From positions 37,501-101,500 of the forward strand of contig NZ_AWFF01000029.1 in NCBI RefSeq assembly GCF_000682755.1: DNA of 64,000 bases, in the 5' to 3' direction. The notes under the pieces are model-generated. The model saw nothing but the letters and a program-made list of their open reading frames with translations, was not told the DNA's origin and searched no databases. How positions within the stretch are numbered: the stretch's first letter is position 1; each line of letters opens with the position of its first letter. Both the position numbers and the translations under genes were made by a program. This DNA is from Hyphomonas beringensis (GTDB taxonomy: Bacteria > Pseudomonadota > Alphaproteobacteria > Caulobacterales > Hyphomonadaceae). Shown here one piece after another: positions 18,045-26,783 of the stretch.

Positions 18045-21000
18045 ATGCAGATAACTGAACTCCGTATTGCTGGCTTCAAGTCATTCGTTGACCCGCAGAA
18101 TTTTCCCGTAGAGCCAGGGCTGACAGGCATTGTCGGCCCGAATGGCTGCGGCAAGTCCAATTTGCTCGAAGCCCTGCGCTGGGCCATGGGCGCCAGCTCT
18201 GCCCGTGCCATGCGCGGGGGAGAGATGGACGATCTGATCTTCTCCGGGGCGGACGGTCGTCCGGCCCGCGAGACGGCAGAGGTCACGCTGGTGCTGGACA
18301 ATTCCAAGCGCACCGCGCCGCCGGAATTCAATTCTGCCGACACGCTGGAAATCATCCGCCGCCTGAAGCGCGGCGCGGGCTCCACCTACAAGCTGAACGG
18401 CCGCACCGTACGCGGCAAGGATGTGCAGCTATTGTTCGCGGATGCCTCCACGGGCGCCAACTCCCCGGCGCTTGTCCGTCAGGGCCAGATCTCGGAACTG
18501 ATCGGCTCCAAGCCCCAGAACCGCCGCCGCATTCTGGAAGAGGCCGCCGGCATTTCGGGGCTCAATACACGCCGGCACGAGGCAGAGCTGAAGCTGAACG
18601 GCGCCGAGACCAATCTCGAACGCCTGACGGAAGTCTCTGCCGAAGTCGAACGCCAGCTCGCCAGCCTGAAGCGCCAGGCCAGCAAGGCCCGCAAATACAA
18701 GCGCCTCTCCGAAGAGATCCACGCCCTCGACGCGCTGATCGCGCATCTGCGCTGGCACGAGGCCAAGCTTGCCTGCGAAACCGCGCGAGAGAATCTTGAA
18801 CAGGCCCGCCGCGCTGTCGAAGAGAAGACCCGCGAAGACGCCATGCGCGAACGCGAGCGGATCGAGGCCAGCGAAGGCCTGAACCCGCTGCGCGAAGCCG
18901 AAAGCGTTGCCGCCGCCAAACTTGGCCAGGCCCGTATTGCCCTCGCCAAGCTGGAAACCGAGCGCCAGGTTGCTGCCGACACATTTGAACGTCTCGATGC
19001 CGAGGCCACCCGCCTGATGGAAGACATTGAGCGCGAACAGGCCACCAAGCTGGAGGCCGAAGATGCGCTCGCCCACGCCAAATTCGAACTCTCCTCCCTG
19101 CCGGTGCTGGATGAAGCCCGCAATGAAGAGATCGAGGCCGAAACGCGCACCGCATTGGAAAATGCCCGCACGCGTCTGGCTGCTGCCGAAAAGAGCGCCG
19201 ATGAAGCGCAGGAGCGTCTCTCCGAAGTCCGCGCACAGCGCCGTGCCTCTGAAGAAAACGCCGCAGCCCAAAACCGTCGCAAATCCCAGCTGACCGCGGA
19301 AATTGAGCGCCTCCAGCGCGAAATGTCCGGTCTGGAAGATGCCGTAACCCTGGTGCGCCGCCTGAAAGAGGCGAAAGACGCACAGGATCAGGCAGAGACC
19401 GCGCTGCAGGATGCCGAACGCGCCGTCGAGACCGCTGAAGCCGATCTGGTTACGGCCCGAGACGCGGAAACCTCGGCTCAGGCTCCGCGTGATGCCGCCC
19501 AGCAGGAACTGCGCGCGCTGGAAGCAGAGATTGCCGGCCTGCATAAATTGCTGCGCAAGGCCGAAGGCCCCACCGCCCCGCCGGTCGTCGAACGCATCCG
19601 CACCAAGGATGGCTACGAGAAGGCCGTGGCAGCGGCCCTTGGCGACGACATCGAAGCGCCGACCGATCGCAATGCGGCCATGTTCTGGGGCGGCGCGTCA
19701 CTAGCCAGCCAGTCCCTGCCCATGGGCGCAACACCGCTGACAGAAGTTACCGAAGCGCCGGGCGAGCTTGCCGCGCGCCTCTCTCAGTGCGGCGTCGTGG
19801 ACCTCGCCGAGGGCGAACGCCTGATGGCAGAGCTGAAGCCAGGCCAGCGCCTCGTCTCCGTCGAAGGCCATCTCTGGCGCTGGGACGGGTTCACGCGCAC
19901 ACCAGACGCTCCGGTCAGCGCTGCGGCACGTCTTGAACAGCAGGCCCGTCTTGAGGCCGCCGAAGCAGAACTGATTCCCCTGCAACAGGCCTTCGAGGCC
20001 CGCGAAGCGGAGCTGGTCACAGCGCGGGAGCGCCGCGAGGCAACAGAGCGCACTCTGAAAGAGCATCGCCAGGCCATCGCCCCGGCCCAGCGCGCGCTCA
20101 GCGAAGCCCGCAACAAGGTCTCTCAGGAGGCGCAAGCCTCTGAACGTGCTGCCATGAAGCGCGACACAAGCGGCGAAGCCCTGACCCGCGCCGAGGCAGA
20201 TCTCGCCATCGTCAATGAGACGCTGGCCATGATCTCTCCCGAGGGCCCGGCCGAGGATGAAGCCGAGTTGCAGACCCGCCTGGCCGATGCCCGCACAATG
20301 GTTGCCGAGGCTCGCACGGAAGAAGTCGAAGCCCGTGGCCGCCTGACAGACATCACGCGTGGCCGCGAACAGGCCGCCGCCCGCCGCGAAGGGCTGGAGC
20401 GGGACATCAAGACATGGTCGGCGCGCATCACCTCCGCCGAGGAACGCCTTGCCCGCCTGATCGAACGCCGCAAGACAGCCGCCTCTGAGGCGCTGGCCGC
20501 GAAAGCACGCCCGGAAGAACTGGCAGGCCAGATCGACAGCAATCGCGACCAGGTCGAATCGCTTGAAGCCGAGCGCAAACAAATGGCCGACAGACTGGCC
20601 GAAAAGGAAACCGCGATTCGCGAGGCCGAGCAGGCCGCCCGCCAGGCTGCCAATGCCGCCTCCGAAGCGCGTGAGAATCTCGCGGGCTGGAAAGTGAAGC
20701 TCGAAAACGCCGAAGGCCGCCTCGAAGAATCGGTCGAGATCGCCCGCAATAATTTCCAACGCACGCCGGACGGCCTGTTGGCAATTGCCGAAGCGGGCCT
20801 CGACGAAGAGACAATGGGCGACTTTACGCCCCGTGATGCCGAACGCCGCGCCGACGACCTCCGCCGGGACCGCGACCAGTTGGGCGGCGTCAACATGAAT
20901 GCCGAGGAAGAAGCGGCAGAGCTGGAAGAACGGCTCGGCTCACAGATAACCGAGAAGGAAGACCTGGTTGCCGCCATCGCCAAGCTGCGCCAGGGCGTCG

Positions 21001-21506
21001 ATGCCCTGAACGCCGAAGGCCGCGAACGCCTGTTAAAAGCCTTCGAGACGGTCAACGAGCACTTCAAGGCTCTGTTCACCGCCCTGTTCCGCGGTGGCCA
21101 GGCAGAGCTTCGCCTCGTCGATGCGGAGGACCCGCTGCAGGCTGGCCTCGAAATCTTTGCCCAACCGCCCGGCAAGAAGCTCGGCACGCTGAACCTGATG
21201 TCCGGGGGCGAGCAGGCCCTGACGGCTGCTGCGCTGATCTTCGCGGTCTTCCTCTCCCGCCCGGCACCGATCTGCGTGCTGGACGAGGTCGACGCCCCGC
21301 TGGACGACGCAAACGTGGATCGTTTCTGCAACATGTTGAACGAAATGCGCCAGCGTACCGACACCCGCTTTGTCATCATCACCCACAACCCGGTGACGAT
21401 GAGCCGGATGGACCGTCTTTTCGGCGTAACCATGCGCGAAAAAGGCGTCTCCAAGCTGGTTTCCGTGGACCTTCAGGCCGCTGAAGAGCTTGTTGCGGCG
21501 GAGTAA
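18045..21506 (+). CDS. smc: Chromosome segregation ATPase SMC
   Basis: A 1153-residue condensin that organises and segregates the chromosome. Walker A is GPNGCGKS at residues 31-38; the C-terminal signature LNLMSGGEQALTAAAL and Walker B CVLDEVDAPLDD are present. Two long coiled coils (about 170-510 and 650-1000, rich in E, A, R, Q) flank a hinge around EGPTAPPVVERIRTKDGYEKAV. Length equals the usual bacterial SMC. AAAGGAG precedes the ATG. No scpA or scpB in the window. Very long open frames on the opposite strand across the coiled coils are codon-bias shadows. Confidence 0.97.
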   Translation: MQITELRIAGFKSFVDPQNFPVEPGLTGIVGPNGCGKSNLLEALRWAMGASSARAMRGGEMDDLIFSGADGRPARETAEVTLVLDNSKRTAPPEFNSADTLEIIRRLKRGAGSTYKLNGRTVRGKDVQLLFADASTGANSPALVRQGQISELIGSKPQNRRRILEEAAGISGLNTRRHEAELKLNGAETNLERLTEVSAEVERQLASLKRQASKARKYKRLSEEIHALDALIAHLRWHEAKLACETARENLEQARRAVEEKTREDAMRERERIEASEGLNPLREAESVAAAKLGQARIALAKLETERQVAADTFERLDAEATRLMEDIEREQATKLEAEDALAHAKFELSSLPVLDEARNEEIEAETRTALENARTRLAAAEKSADEAQERLSEVRAQRRASEENAAAQNRRKSQLTAEIERLQREMSGLEDAVTLVRRLKEAKDAQDQAETALQDAERAVETAEADLVTARDAETSAQAPRDAAQQELRALEAEIAGLHKLLRKAEGPTAPPVVERIRTKDGYEKAVAAALGDDIEAPTDRNAAMFWGGASLASQSLPMGATPLTEVTEAPGELAARLSQCGVVDLAEGERLMAELKPGQRLVSVEGHLWRWDGFTRTPDAPVSAAARLEQQARLEAAEAELIPLQQAFEAREAELVTARERREATERTLKEHRQAIAPAQRALSEARNKVSQEAQASERAAMKRDTSGEALTRAEADLAIVNETLAMISPEGPAEDEAELQTRLADARTMVAEARTEEVEARGRLTDITRGREQAAARREGLERDIKTWSARITSAEERLARLIERRKTAASEALAAKARPEELAGQIDSNRDQVESLEAERKQMADRLAEKETAIREAEQAARQAANAASEARENLAGWKVKLENAEGRLEESVEIARNNFQRTPDGLLAIAEAGLDEETMGDFTPRDAERRADDLRRDRDQLGGVNMNAEEEAAELEERLGSQITEKEDLVAAIAKLRQGVDALNAEGRERLLKAFETVNEHFKALFTALFRGGQAELRLVDAEDPLQAGLEIFAQPPGKKLGTLNLMSGGEQALTAAALIFAVFLSRPAPICVLDEVDAPLDDANVDRFCNMLNEMRQRTDTRFVIITHNPVTMSRMDRLFGVTMREKGVSKLVSVDLQAAEELVAAE

Positions 21507-21565
21507 CGCACACTCCGGGTATAGAAACCCAGTATTTTCAAAGATGTAGCAAACTGCAATCGCGG

Positions 21566-21592
21566 TTGACTTGGCGGGCCCCTGTACATAGT
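21566..21592 (+). promoter_or_regulatory. Possible promoter of the Fo operon
   Basis: TTGACT (21566-21571) and CATAGT (21587-21592) separated by 15 bases lie 65 bases before atpI in a 150-base gap after smc. The -35 is good; the -10 and the short spacing are weak. The position makes it the best candidate for the atpIBEGF promoter. Confidence 0.3.
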
Positions 21593-21656
21593 TTGCGCCG
21601 AAATCCGGGGGGCACCCCATCGGAAGGGATTCGCGTGCGCGGAGCTATGGCAGACA

Positions 21657-22013
21657 ATGTCCAGTAATGGTCCAGACGACCTGGGGGAGCGTATCGCCCA
21701 GGCGCAGGCGGCCAGAGCGGCCAAGGAAGCAGCCAAGCGCAAGCTGGAACCTGACGAGGGAAGTCTCTCAGCCGGGGCGTATGCCCTGCGATATGGCGCG
21801 GAATTCGTCGCCTGCATCTTTGTCGGGGGTCTGTTAGGCTACTGGATTGATGTATTCGCAGGGAGCAAACCCTGGGGCCTGTTGATTATGGGGGCCTTTG
21901 GCTTCGCAGCAGGTATTCGGGCGATGATGCGCGCCTATCGGGAACTGAATGCCCGGGCGCAGGAAACTTCACAGGGGTCTGAGACCTCAACAAACGGGAC
22001 CGGGAACGAATGA
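21657..22013 (+). CDS. atpI: ATP synthase protein I
   Basis: A 118-residue membrane protein that helps assemble the c-ring in many bacteria. The charged N-terminal third (about residues 1-40) precedes two hydrophobic helices, FVACIFVGGLLGYWIDVFAG and GLLIMGAFGFAAGIRAMMRAY, the AtpI pattern. Its stop overlaps the atpB start (ATGA), so the two are coupled. First gene of the Fo operon. Confidence 0.88.
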   Translation: MSSNGPDDLGERIAQAQAARAAKEAAKRKLEPDEGSLSAGAYALRYGAEFVACIFVGGLLGYWIDVFAGSKPWGLLIMGAFGFAAGIRAMMRAYRELNARAQETSQGSETSTNGTGNE

Positions 22014-22792
22014 ACTTCGCTCTTACACAAACCGCGATTGATCCGATCCACCAGTTCCAGGTCAGCAAATGGCTGGACCTGAGCATTGGCGGCATCGACA
22101 TTTCCTTCACCAACGCGTCGGGCTTCATGCTGCTGGGCGTTGTGCTGTGCATTGCCTTCTTCGGCTACGCGGCCTCCAAGCGCGCCCTGGTGCCGGGCCG
22201 CACCCAGTCCATGGCAGAGATCGGCTATGGCTTTGTCGCAGACATGGTGCGCTCCACCGCCGGTGAAGAAGGCCTGCGCTTCTTCCCGTTCGTGTTCACC
22301 CTCTTCTTCTTCGTCTTCTTCGCCAACATGATCGGCATGGTGCCCTATGCCTTCACGACAACCAGCCATCTGGTTGTCACCGGCGCCCTTGCCATCCTGG
22401 TGATCTCCATCGTCATCGGTTTCGGTATCTGGAAGAACGGCCTGAAATTCTTCAAACTGTTCGCCCCGTCGGGCGCACCGTTCCTGATCTATTTCATCCT
22501 CGTTCCGATCGAGGTGATTTCCTTCCTGGCCCGCCCGGTTACCCTGGCGCTGCGTCTGTTCGCCAACATGCTGGCCGGACACATCATGCTGAAACTGTTT
22601 GCAACTTTTGCAGCCCAGCTGATCGGCGCAGCCATCTCCGGCACGGTGCTGCTTGGTGTGGTCGGCCTGCTGGCTTTCGGCATGGGCGTCGCGCTCAACG
22701 CACTGGAGCTGCTGGTGGCCGGTCTGCAAGCCTATGTGTTCGCTATTCTGACCTGCGTATATCTCAACGACGCACTTCACCCGTCACACTAG
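22010..22792 (+). CDS. atpB: ATP synthase Fo subunit a
   Basis: A 260-residue proton channel subunit with five to six membrane helices. The essential arginine lies in LARPVTLALRLFANMLAGH, with the adjacent helix LLGVVGLLAFGMGVALNALELLVAGLQAYVF by family comparison (only parts quoted). IHQFQVSKWL near the N-terminus is typical of alphaproteobacterial subunit a. It overlaps atpI by four bases. A perfect hairpin follows before atpE. Confidence 0.95.
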   Translation: MNFALTQTAIDPIHQFQVSKWLDLSIGGIDISFTNASGFMLLGVVLCIAFFGYAASKRALVPGRTQSMAEIGYGFVADMVRSTAGEEGLRFFPFVFTLFFFVFFANMIGMVPYAFTTTSHLVVTGALAILVISIVIGFGIWKNGLKFFKLFAPSGAPFLIYFILVPIEVISFLARPVTLALRLFANMLAGHIMLKLFATFAAQLIGAAISGTVLLGVVGLLAFGMGVALNALELLVAGLQAYVFAILTCVYLNDALHPSH

Positions 22793-22805
22793 GGAAACTT
22801 TCGCC

Positions 22806-22828
22806 AGTGCGGCCATAGGGGCCGCACT
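22806..22828 (+). other. Perfect hairpin between atpB and atpE
   Basis: AGTGCGGCC (22806-22814) and GGCCGCACT (22820-22828) make a nine-pair stem with a five-base loop. No T-run follows, so it is not a normal terminator; an RNA stability or processing signal before the c-subunit gene is more likely. Confidence 0.55.
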
Positions 22829-22907
22829 AAAACCTTGACGTAGCCCGGCGAACACGCTTCACGGGCGGCAAATTAGAAACCTTTTGCATTCCAAACAGGA
22901 GACAACC

Positions 22908-23144
22908 ATGGAAGGCGATATCGCTCTCGGCCTTAAATATGTAGGCGCAGGCCTCGCAACGCTCGGCATGATCGGTGCTGCTATCGGTGTGGGTAACATC
23001 TTCAGCTCGTTCCTCGACGCTGCCATGCGCAATCCGTCCGCTGCTCCGCAGCAGACCGGTAACCTCTTCATCGGTATGGCCCTCGCAGAAGCCCTCGGCA
23101 TTCTGTCCTTCCTGGTCGCCGTGCTGATCCTGTTCGTGGTCTAA
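22908..23144 (+). CDS. atpE: ATP synthase Fo subunit c
   Basis: A 78-residue hairpin protein that forms the proton-driven rotor ring. Two helices, [20 protein letters not shown] and [20 protein letters not shown], are joined by the polar loop RNPSAAPQQ. The proton-carrying carboxylate is the Glu in [12 protein letters not shown] 22908 follows a CAGGAGAC ribosome site; the in-frame TTG at 22884 has none. It has hairpins on both sides, which fits the need for many more c subunits than other Fo subunits. Confidence 0.96.
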   Translation: MEGDIALGLKYVGAGLATLGMIGAAIGVGNIFSSFLDAAMRNPSAAPQQTGNLFIGMALAEALGILSFLVAVLILFVV

Positions 23145-23167
23145 CACCACCTACCGGACTCTTCTCT

Positions 23168-23203
23168 GGCCGGGCCCGTGCACATCGCACATCAGGCCCG
23201 GTC
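23168..23203 (+). other. Hairpin between atpE and atpG
   Basis: GGCCGGGCC (23168-23176) pairs with GGCCCGGTC (23195-23203), nine pairs including one G-U, across an 18-base loop. AAAAC follows rather than T residues. It may protect the atpE transcript or cause partial termination. Confidence 0.5.
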
Positions 23204-23232
23204 AAAACGGACTGTATGACTGAGGATAGACA

Positions 23233-23784
23233 ATGCTGATCGCATTACTGGCACAAGGGGCTGCACACGGGTCCGGGCATATGCCGGACGACGCACCGCC
23301 GCCGTTCCCGCCGTTCGAAGCCTGGCACATGCCGGGTCAGCTGTTCTGGCTGGCCATCCTCTTTGCGGTTCTCTATTTCGCCCTATCGCGCTTCATCCTG
23401 CCGAAGATGTCGGACACGATCGAAAAACGATCTGACCGCATCGCCTCGGATCTCGATCAGGCTGCTGTCCTGAACGAGCAGGCCACCGAAGCCCAACAGG
23501 CCCTTGAGCTGCGCATTGCGCAGGCCAAGGCAAAGGCCCGTGAAACGGCTGCCAAAGCCAAGCAGAAGATCGATGACGAAGTGAGCGCGCAAACCGCTCG
23601 CGTCGACACAGAGATCGAAAAAAAGCTGGAAGCCGCTGAATCCCGCATCACCGAGATGCGCACCAAGGCCATGCAGAATGTCGAACAGATCGCAATTGAT
23701 ACGGCAGATGCCATGACGGCCCGGTTCGGCCTGAAAGCCTCTCCCGCCGATCTGAAAAAAGCCGTTTCGGCCTCGCTGAAGTAG
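23233..23784 (+). CDS. ATP synthase Fo subunit b' (AtpG/AtpF2)
   Basis: A 183-residue peripheral-stalk subunit. One N-terminal membrane helix (GQLFWLAILFAVLYFALSRF, residues about 35-54) ends in ILPKMSDTIEKR, then a long coiled coil rich in A, K, E and Q. Photosynthetic and alphaproteobacteria use a b/b' heterodimer, and the b gene follows 11 bases later. GAGGATAGACA precedes the ATG. Confidence 0.92.
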   Translation: MLIALLAQGAAHGSGHMPDDAPPPFPPFEAWHMPGQLFWLAILFAVLYFALSRFILPKMSDTIEKRSDRIASDLDQAAVLNEQATEAQQALELRIAQAKAKARETAAKAKQKIDDEVSAQTARVDTEIEKKLEAAESRITEMRTKAMQNVEQIAIDTADAMTARFGLKASPADLKKAVSASLK

Positions 23785-23795
23785 GAGACAAACTT

Positions 23796-24386
23796 ATGAA
23801 TATGCGTGTTGTCCCTGCCCTCGCTCTCACCACACTGGTGGCTGCGCCGGCATTTGCCGCGTCCGGCAGCCATGGTGGTGGCGGCTTTATCGGCGGCCTG
23901 ATGTATTCGCTGACAGACCCTGTCACCCACACGGCCTTCCTGGCCTTTGCGGTGTTCCTGATCATTGCCTGGCGCATGGGGGCCCTCAAGGCCATCACCA
24001 GCGGCTTGGACAAGCGCGCGGATGACATCCGCAACGAGCTGGAAGAAGCCCGCAATCTGCGTGAGCAGGCTGCTGAAGCCCTTGCCCTGGCCGAGCGCCG
24101 CCAGCAGGACGCTGACAAGGAAGCGGAAGCCATGATCGCCCAGGCGAAAGAAGACGCCAAGCGCATCATGGAAGAAGCCCGCAAGGAACTGGCAGATCGC
24201 CTGACGCGCCGCGAAGCGCTGGCCGAGGCACGCATCGCGCGCGCCGAAGCAGAGGCAACCGACGAAGTGCGCCGTGCCGCTGCGGACGCTGCGACACAGG
24301 CTGCCAAGCGTCTTCTGGCTGAAGACACGGCTGTCGATCAGTTCGAATCTGCAGCTCGCGAAATCGAGACGGCTCTGGCCAATTAA
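23796..24386 (+). CDS. atpF: ATP synthase Fo subunit b
   Basis: A 196-residue peripheral-stalk subunit. It has a signal-like start (VVPALALTTLVAAPAFAAS), a glycine/histidine patch, a membrane helix HTAFLAFAVFLIIAWRMGAL and then a coiled coil through residue 190. The signal-like N-terminus is longer than in enteric AtpF but usual in alphaproteobacteria. Last gene of the Fo operon, followed by a strong terminator; F1 genes are elsewhere. Confidence 0.92.
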   Translation: MNMRVVPALALTTLVAAPAFAASGSHGGGGFIGGLMYSLTDPVTHTAFLAFAVFLIIAWRMGALKAITSGLDKRADDIRNELEEARNLREQAAEALALAERRQQDADKEAEAMIAQAKEDAKRIMEEARKELADRLTRREALAEARIARAEAEATDEVRRAAADAATQAAKRLLAEDTAVDQFESAAREIETALAN

Positions 24387-24436
24387 GGCTCGAACATAGG
24401 GGAATAGGCAAACGCCTCTCCCTGCCCGCATCTTTG

Positions 24437-24472
24437 AAAACCCCTGATTTGCCCGGCAGATCAGGGGTTTTT
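24437..24472 (+). terminator. Rho-independent terminator of the Fo operon
   Basis: AAAACCCCTGAT (24437-24448) pairs with ATCAGGGGTTTT (24460-24471), followed by further T residues (TTTTTGCTTTTCT). This 12-base stem with an 11-base loop lies 50 bases after atpF and is the clearest terminator in the window. Confidence 0.9.
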
Positions 24473-24518
24473 GCTTTTCTGAATTCGTAGGAGAGGCGGC
24501 CGGGGCACACTTGCGGCC

Positions 24519-24932
24519 ATGGATCAGCTATTCGCCCCTCCCCGCAATCTGACACCGGAACTGGAGCCATACCGCTTCTGGATCTGGCTGCAGCTGATTG
24601 TCGTGCGGATGTATATCCGCTCGATCAAGGGGCCCGGCGTACCATTCATGTTCAAAATGAACCGCCATGGCGATGTCACACTCGTATATATTGGCGACAC
24701 GGAAGCTGAACGCGAAGCGGCCCTCGCCAAGCAGAAACAGCAAGATCCGTTTGCGTGGGAACCAGGCAAGGCCTTCACAGCGGCTCTTGATGGCAGCGTC
24801 CTCATGTCCGCTCACCCCGGCGAAAGCCGGGGCCCAGGGCAGCAGGCTCAGGACGCGCAGTTCTGGATCTCGGCTGTTGCCGGGATGAGCGCCAATGTTG
24901 TGGAATGCGTCCTGCCGCCACCAGACACCTGA
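24519..24932 (+). CDS. Hypothetical protein with repeat-derived C-terminus
   Basis: A 137-residue protein I do not recognise. Residues 1-95 look like a genuine small protein: an aromatic helix PYRFWIWLQLIVVRMYIRSI, then FMFKMNRHGDVTLVYIGDTE and an acid/base-rich segment. From about residue 98 the sequence is translated from a dispersed palindromic element (24811-24890), giving the peptide SAHPGESRGPGQ and QFWISAVAGMSAN. So the original C-terminus was probably replaced or extended by the repeat. It follows the atp terminator and has only a weak ribosome site. Confidence 0.55.
   Translation: MDQLFAPPRNLTPELEPYRFWIWLQLIVVRMYIRSIKGPGVPFMFKMNRHGDVTLVYIGDTEAEREAALAKQKQQDPFAWEPGKAFTAALDGSVLMSAHPGESRGPGQQAQDAQFWISAVAGMSANVVECVLPPPDT
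24811..24890. repeat. REP-like palindromic element inside a coding frame
   Basis: CCCCGGC-GAAA-GCCGGGG (24815-24832) is followed by GCCCAGGGCAG, then the inverted mate CTGGATCTCGGCT-GTT-GCCGGGATGAG (split: 24863-24889). The pattern TCACCCCGGCGAAAGCCGGGG...CTGGATC-CGGCT...GCCGGGATGA is the common intergenic palindrome pair of alphaproteobacteria (Caulobacterales, Sphingomonadales). Here it lies within the 3' part of an open frame and is read through. Confidence 0.75.
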
Positions 24933-25006
24933 CCCATCCCCTCACGGATAAAAATTTACCCCACCCACAAAGCGCCTTAACCGGCGTCGCACGTGCAGCT
25001 AGAAGC

Positions 25007-26755
25007 CTAACTCAGCTGCAGTTCTACCAGCCGCTTATAGGCGCCACTGCTCGCCATCAGCGTGTCGTGACTGCCTTCTTCCACGGCTCGGCCATTTTCC
25101 ATCACGATGATCCGGTCGGCAGACCGCACGGTGGACAGCCGGTGTGCGATGATCAGCGTCGTGCGGCCTGCGGAGAATTCTGCCAGAGCCGCCTGCACCT
25201 TGGCTTCGCTTTCGGCGTCCAGCGCCGACGTCGCTTCATCCAGCAGCAGGATTGGCGCGCCGCGCAGAATGGCCCGCGCCAGGGCGATCCGCTGGCGCTG
25301 GCCACCGGAGAGGTTGCGCCCCATTTCACCTGCCGGTGCATCATAGCCGTCTGGCATCTGCGTGATGAACTCATGCGCATTGGCCGCCCGCGCTGCGGCT
25401 TCGATTTCGGCATTCGTGGCGCCCAGCCGACCGAGCGCGATATTGTTGCGGATCGTATCGTCAAACAGCGCCGCATCCTGCGCGACCAGGCCGATATTCG
25501 CCCGCAGCGTATCGCCCACGACATGGCGAATGTCATGGGCATCCACGCTGACCACCCCGCTCATCGGATCATACAGGCGCATCAACAGATTGAAGACGGT
25601 CGACTTGCCCGCACCGGACGGGCCGACAATAGCCACCGTCTCTCCCGGCCTTGCCGAAAAGCTCAGCCCATGCAGGGCGCGCGTCCCGTCGGGATAGGCA
25701 AAATGCACATCCTCAAAGCGGACTTCGCCAGACACCTTGCCCAGCCGCTCCGCATCCGGAAGGTCAGAGATATGGCACGGCGCATCGATGATCTCGAACA
25801 CGCGGTCTGCGGCGGCGCCGCCTTCCTGCGCCACCGAGTTCAGCGTGCCCAGCGCGCGAAGCTCCGGTGAGACAATGCCCAGCGCCGCAATGAAGCCGAG
25901 AAGGTCGCCCAGCGTCATCGCGCCTTCGGACATCCGCCAGGCCGCAAAGCCCAGAATGCCCGCCAGCGCCGCGCCACCTGCGACCTCAAGGATCGGGTCG
26001 ACCGCCGCCCGGTTCGACAGCACTTTCAGGAACAGGCGGGAGCGTTCGACAAAGCCCCTCTTGGCGCGGGACTTCTGATACGGCTCCAGCCCATAGGCCT
26101 TCACCACGCGGGCAGACTGGAAGCCTTCCGAGAGCAGAGAGGTCACTTCCCCGATCTGCTTCTGCGCCTGTTTGGAGCGTTTGCGGATCCGGTTTCCAAG
26201 GCTGATGACCGGGCCGAATGCAATCGGATAGGCCACCAGCAACAGCAGGGTCAGCTGCCAGTCGATGTACAGCATCACGCCCAGCACACCGGTCACGGTG
26301 ATCACGCTCTTGGTGAAATTATTGGCAAAGCGCAGCGCCGCATCGCGGATCGCGTTCACATCATTGATGAAGCGCGAGACGAAATCGCCGGACGCATCGG
26401 CAGAGATGCGCGCATAGTCACCATCGGTCAGGGAATCGAACTGGCTGCTCTGTACCAGCACAAGCCCGCGCTGAACGCCGGTATTGTTGAACAGCGTCAT
26501 CAGATAGAGCGACAGCGCCCGCGCCGCCGACAGGCCGATGATCGCCAGGGCAACCCAGCCGATCCAGCCGGAATCGGCCTCTGCCTGCGCGACGGTTTCC
26601 CCGAAGGTCGCCTGCAGCTGGTCGCCCATCTTCTTCAGGATCAGGGAATAGCCCATGGCGCTGAGCGAGGTCAGCAGGGCCATGAGCGTCCCAGCCGCAA
26701 ACCAGCCAAGGTAATGGCTGAAATAAGCCGAGAACAGTCGTCTCAGGCTCCCCAT
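25007..26755 (-). CDS. ABC transporter, MsbA-like lipid/drug exporter
   Basis: A 582-residue half-transporter that works as a dimer. Six membrane helices occupy about residues 10-320 (LGWFAAGTLMALLTSLSAMG, VALAIIGLSAARALSLYL and others). The ATPase has Walker A GPSGAGKST, Q-loop VAQDAALFD, signature LSGGQRQRIALARA, Walker B ILLLDEATSALD and H-loop IIAHRLSTV. Resemblance is closest to MsbA-type lipid A flippases. The start at 26755 puts the protein right at its first helix, 28 bases after the DUF4170 fusion gene, whose family is often near lipid A genes in alphaproteobacteria. No substrate evidence beyond this. Confidence 0.85.
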   Translation of the reverse strand: MGSLRRLFSAYFSHYLGWFAAGTLMALLTSLSAMGYSLILKKMGDQLQATFGETVAQAEADSGWIGWVALAIIGLSAARALSLYLMTLFNNTGVQRGLVLVQSSQFDSLTDGDYARISADASGDFVSRFINDVNAIRDAALRFANNFTKSVITVTGVLGVMLYIDWQLTLLLLVAYPIAFGPVISLGNRIRKRSKQAQKQIGEVTSLLSEGFQSARVVKAYGLEPYQKSRAKRGFVERSRLFLKVLSNRAAVDPILEVAGGAALAGILGFAAWRMSEGAMTLGDLLGFIAALGIVSPELRALGTLNSVAQEGGAAADRVFEIIDAPCHISDLPDAERLGKVSGEVRFEDVHFAYPDGTRALHGLSFSARPGETVAIVGPSGAGKSTVFNLLMRLYDPMSGVVSVDAHDIRHVVGDTLRANIGLVAQDAALFDDTIRNNIALGRLGATNAEIEAAARAANAHEFITQMPDGYDAPAGEMGRNLSGGQRQRIALARAILRGAPILLLDEATSALDAESEAKVQAALAEFSAGRTTLIIAHRLSTVRSADRIIVMENGRAVEEGSHDTLMASSGAYKRLVELQLS

Positions 26756-26783
26756 TTGTTTGGGGGCCTTACGTGTCACCACC

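Noticed and set aside
18429..19544. 371-codon frame opposite smc
   Set aside because: Phenylalanine/glycine/leucine-rich shadow without initiation signal, opposite an essential conserved gene.
20123..21454. Long open frame of 443 codons opposite smc
   Set aside because: Low-complexity serine/arginine-rich translation antisense to a conserved coiled-coil gene; a product of codon bias.
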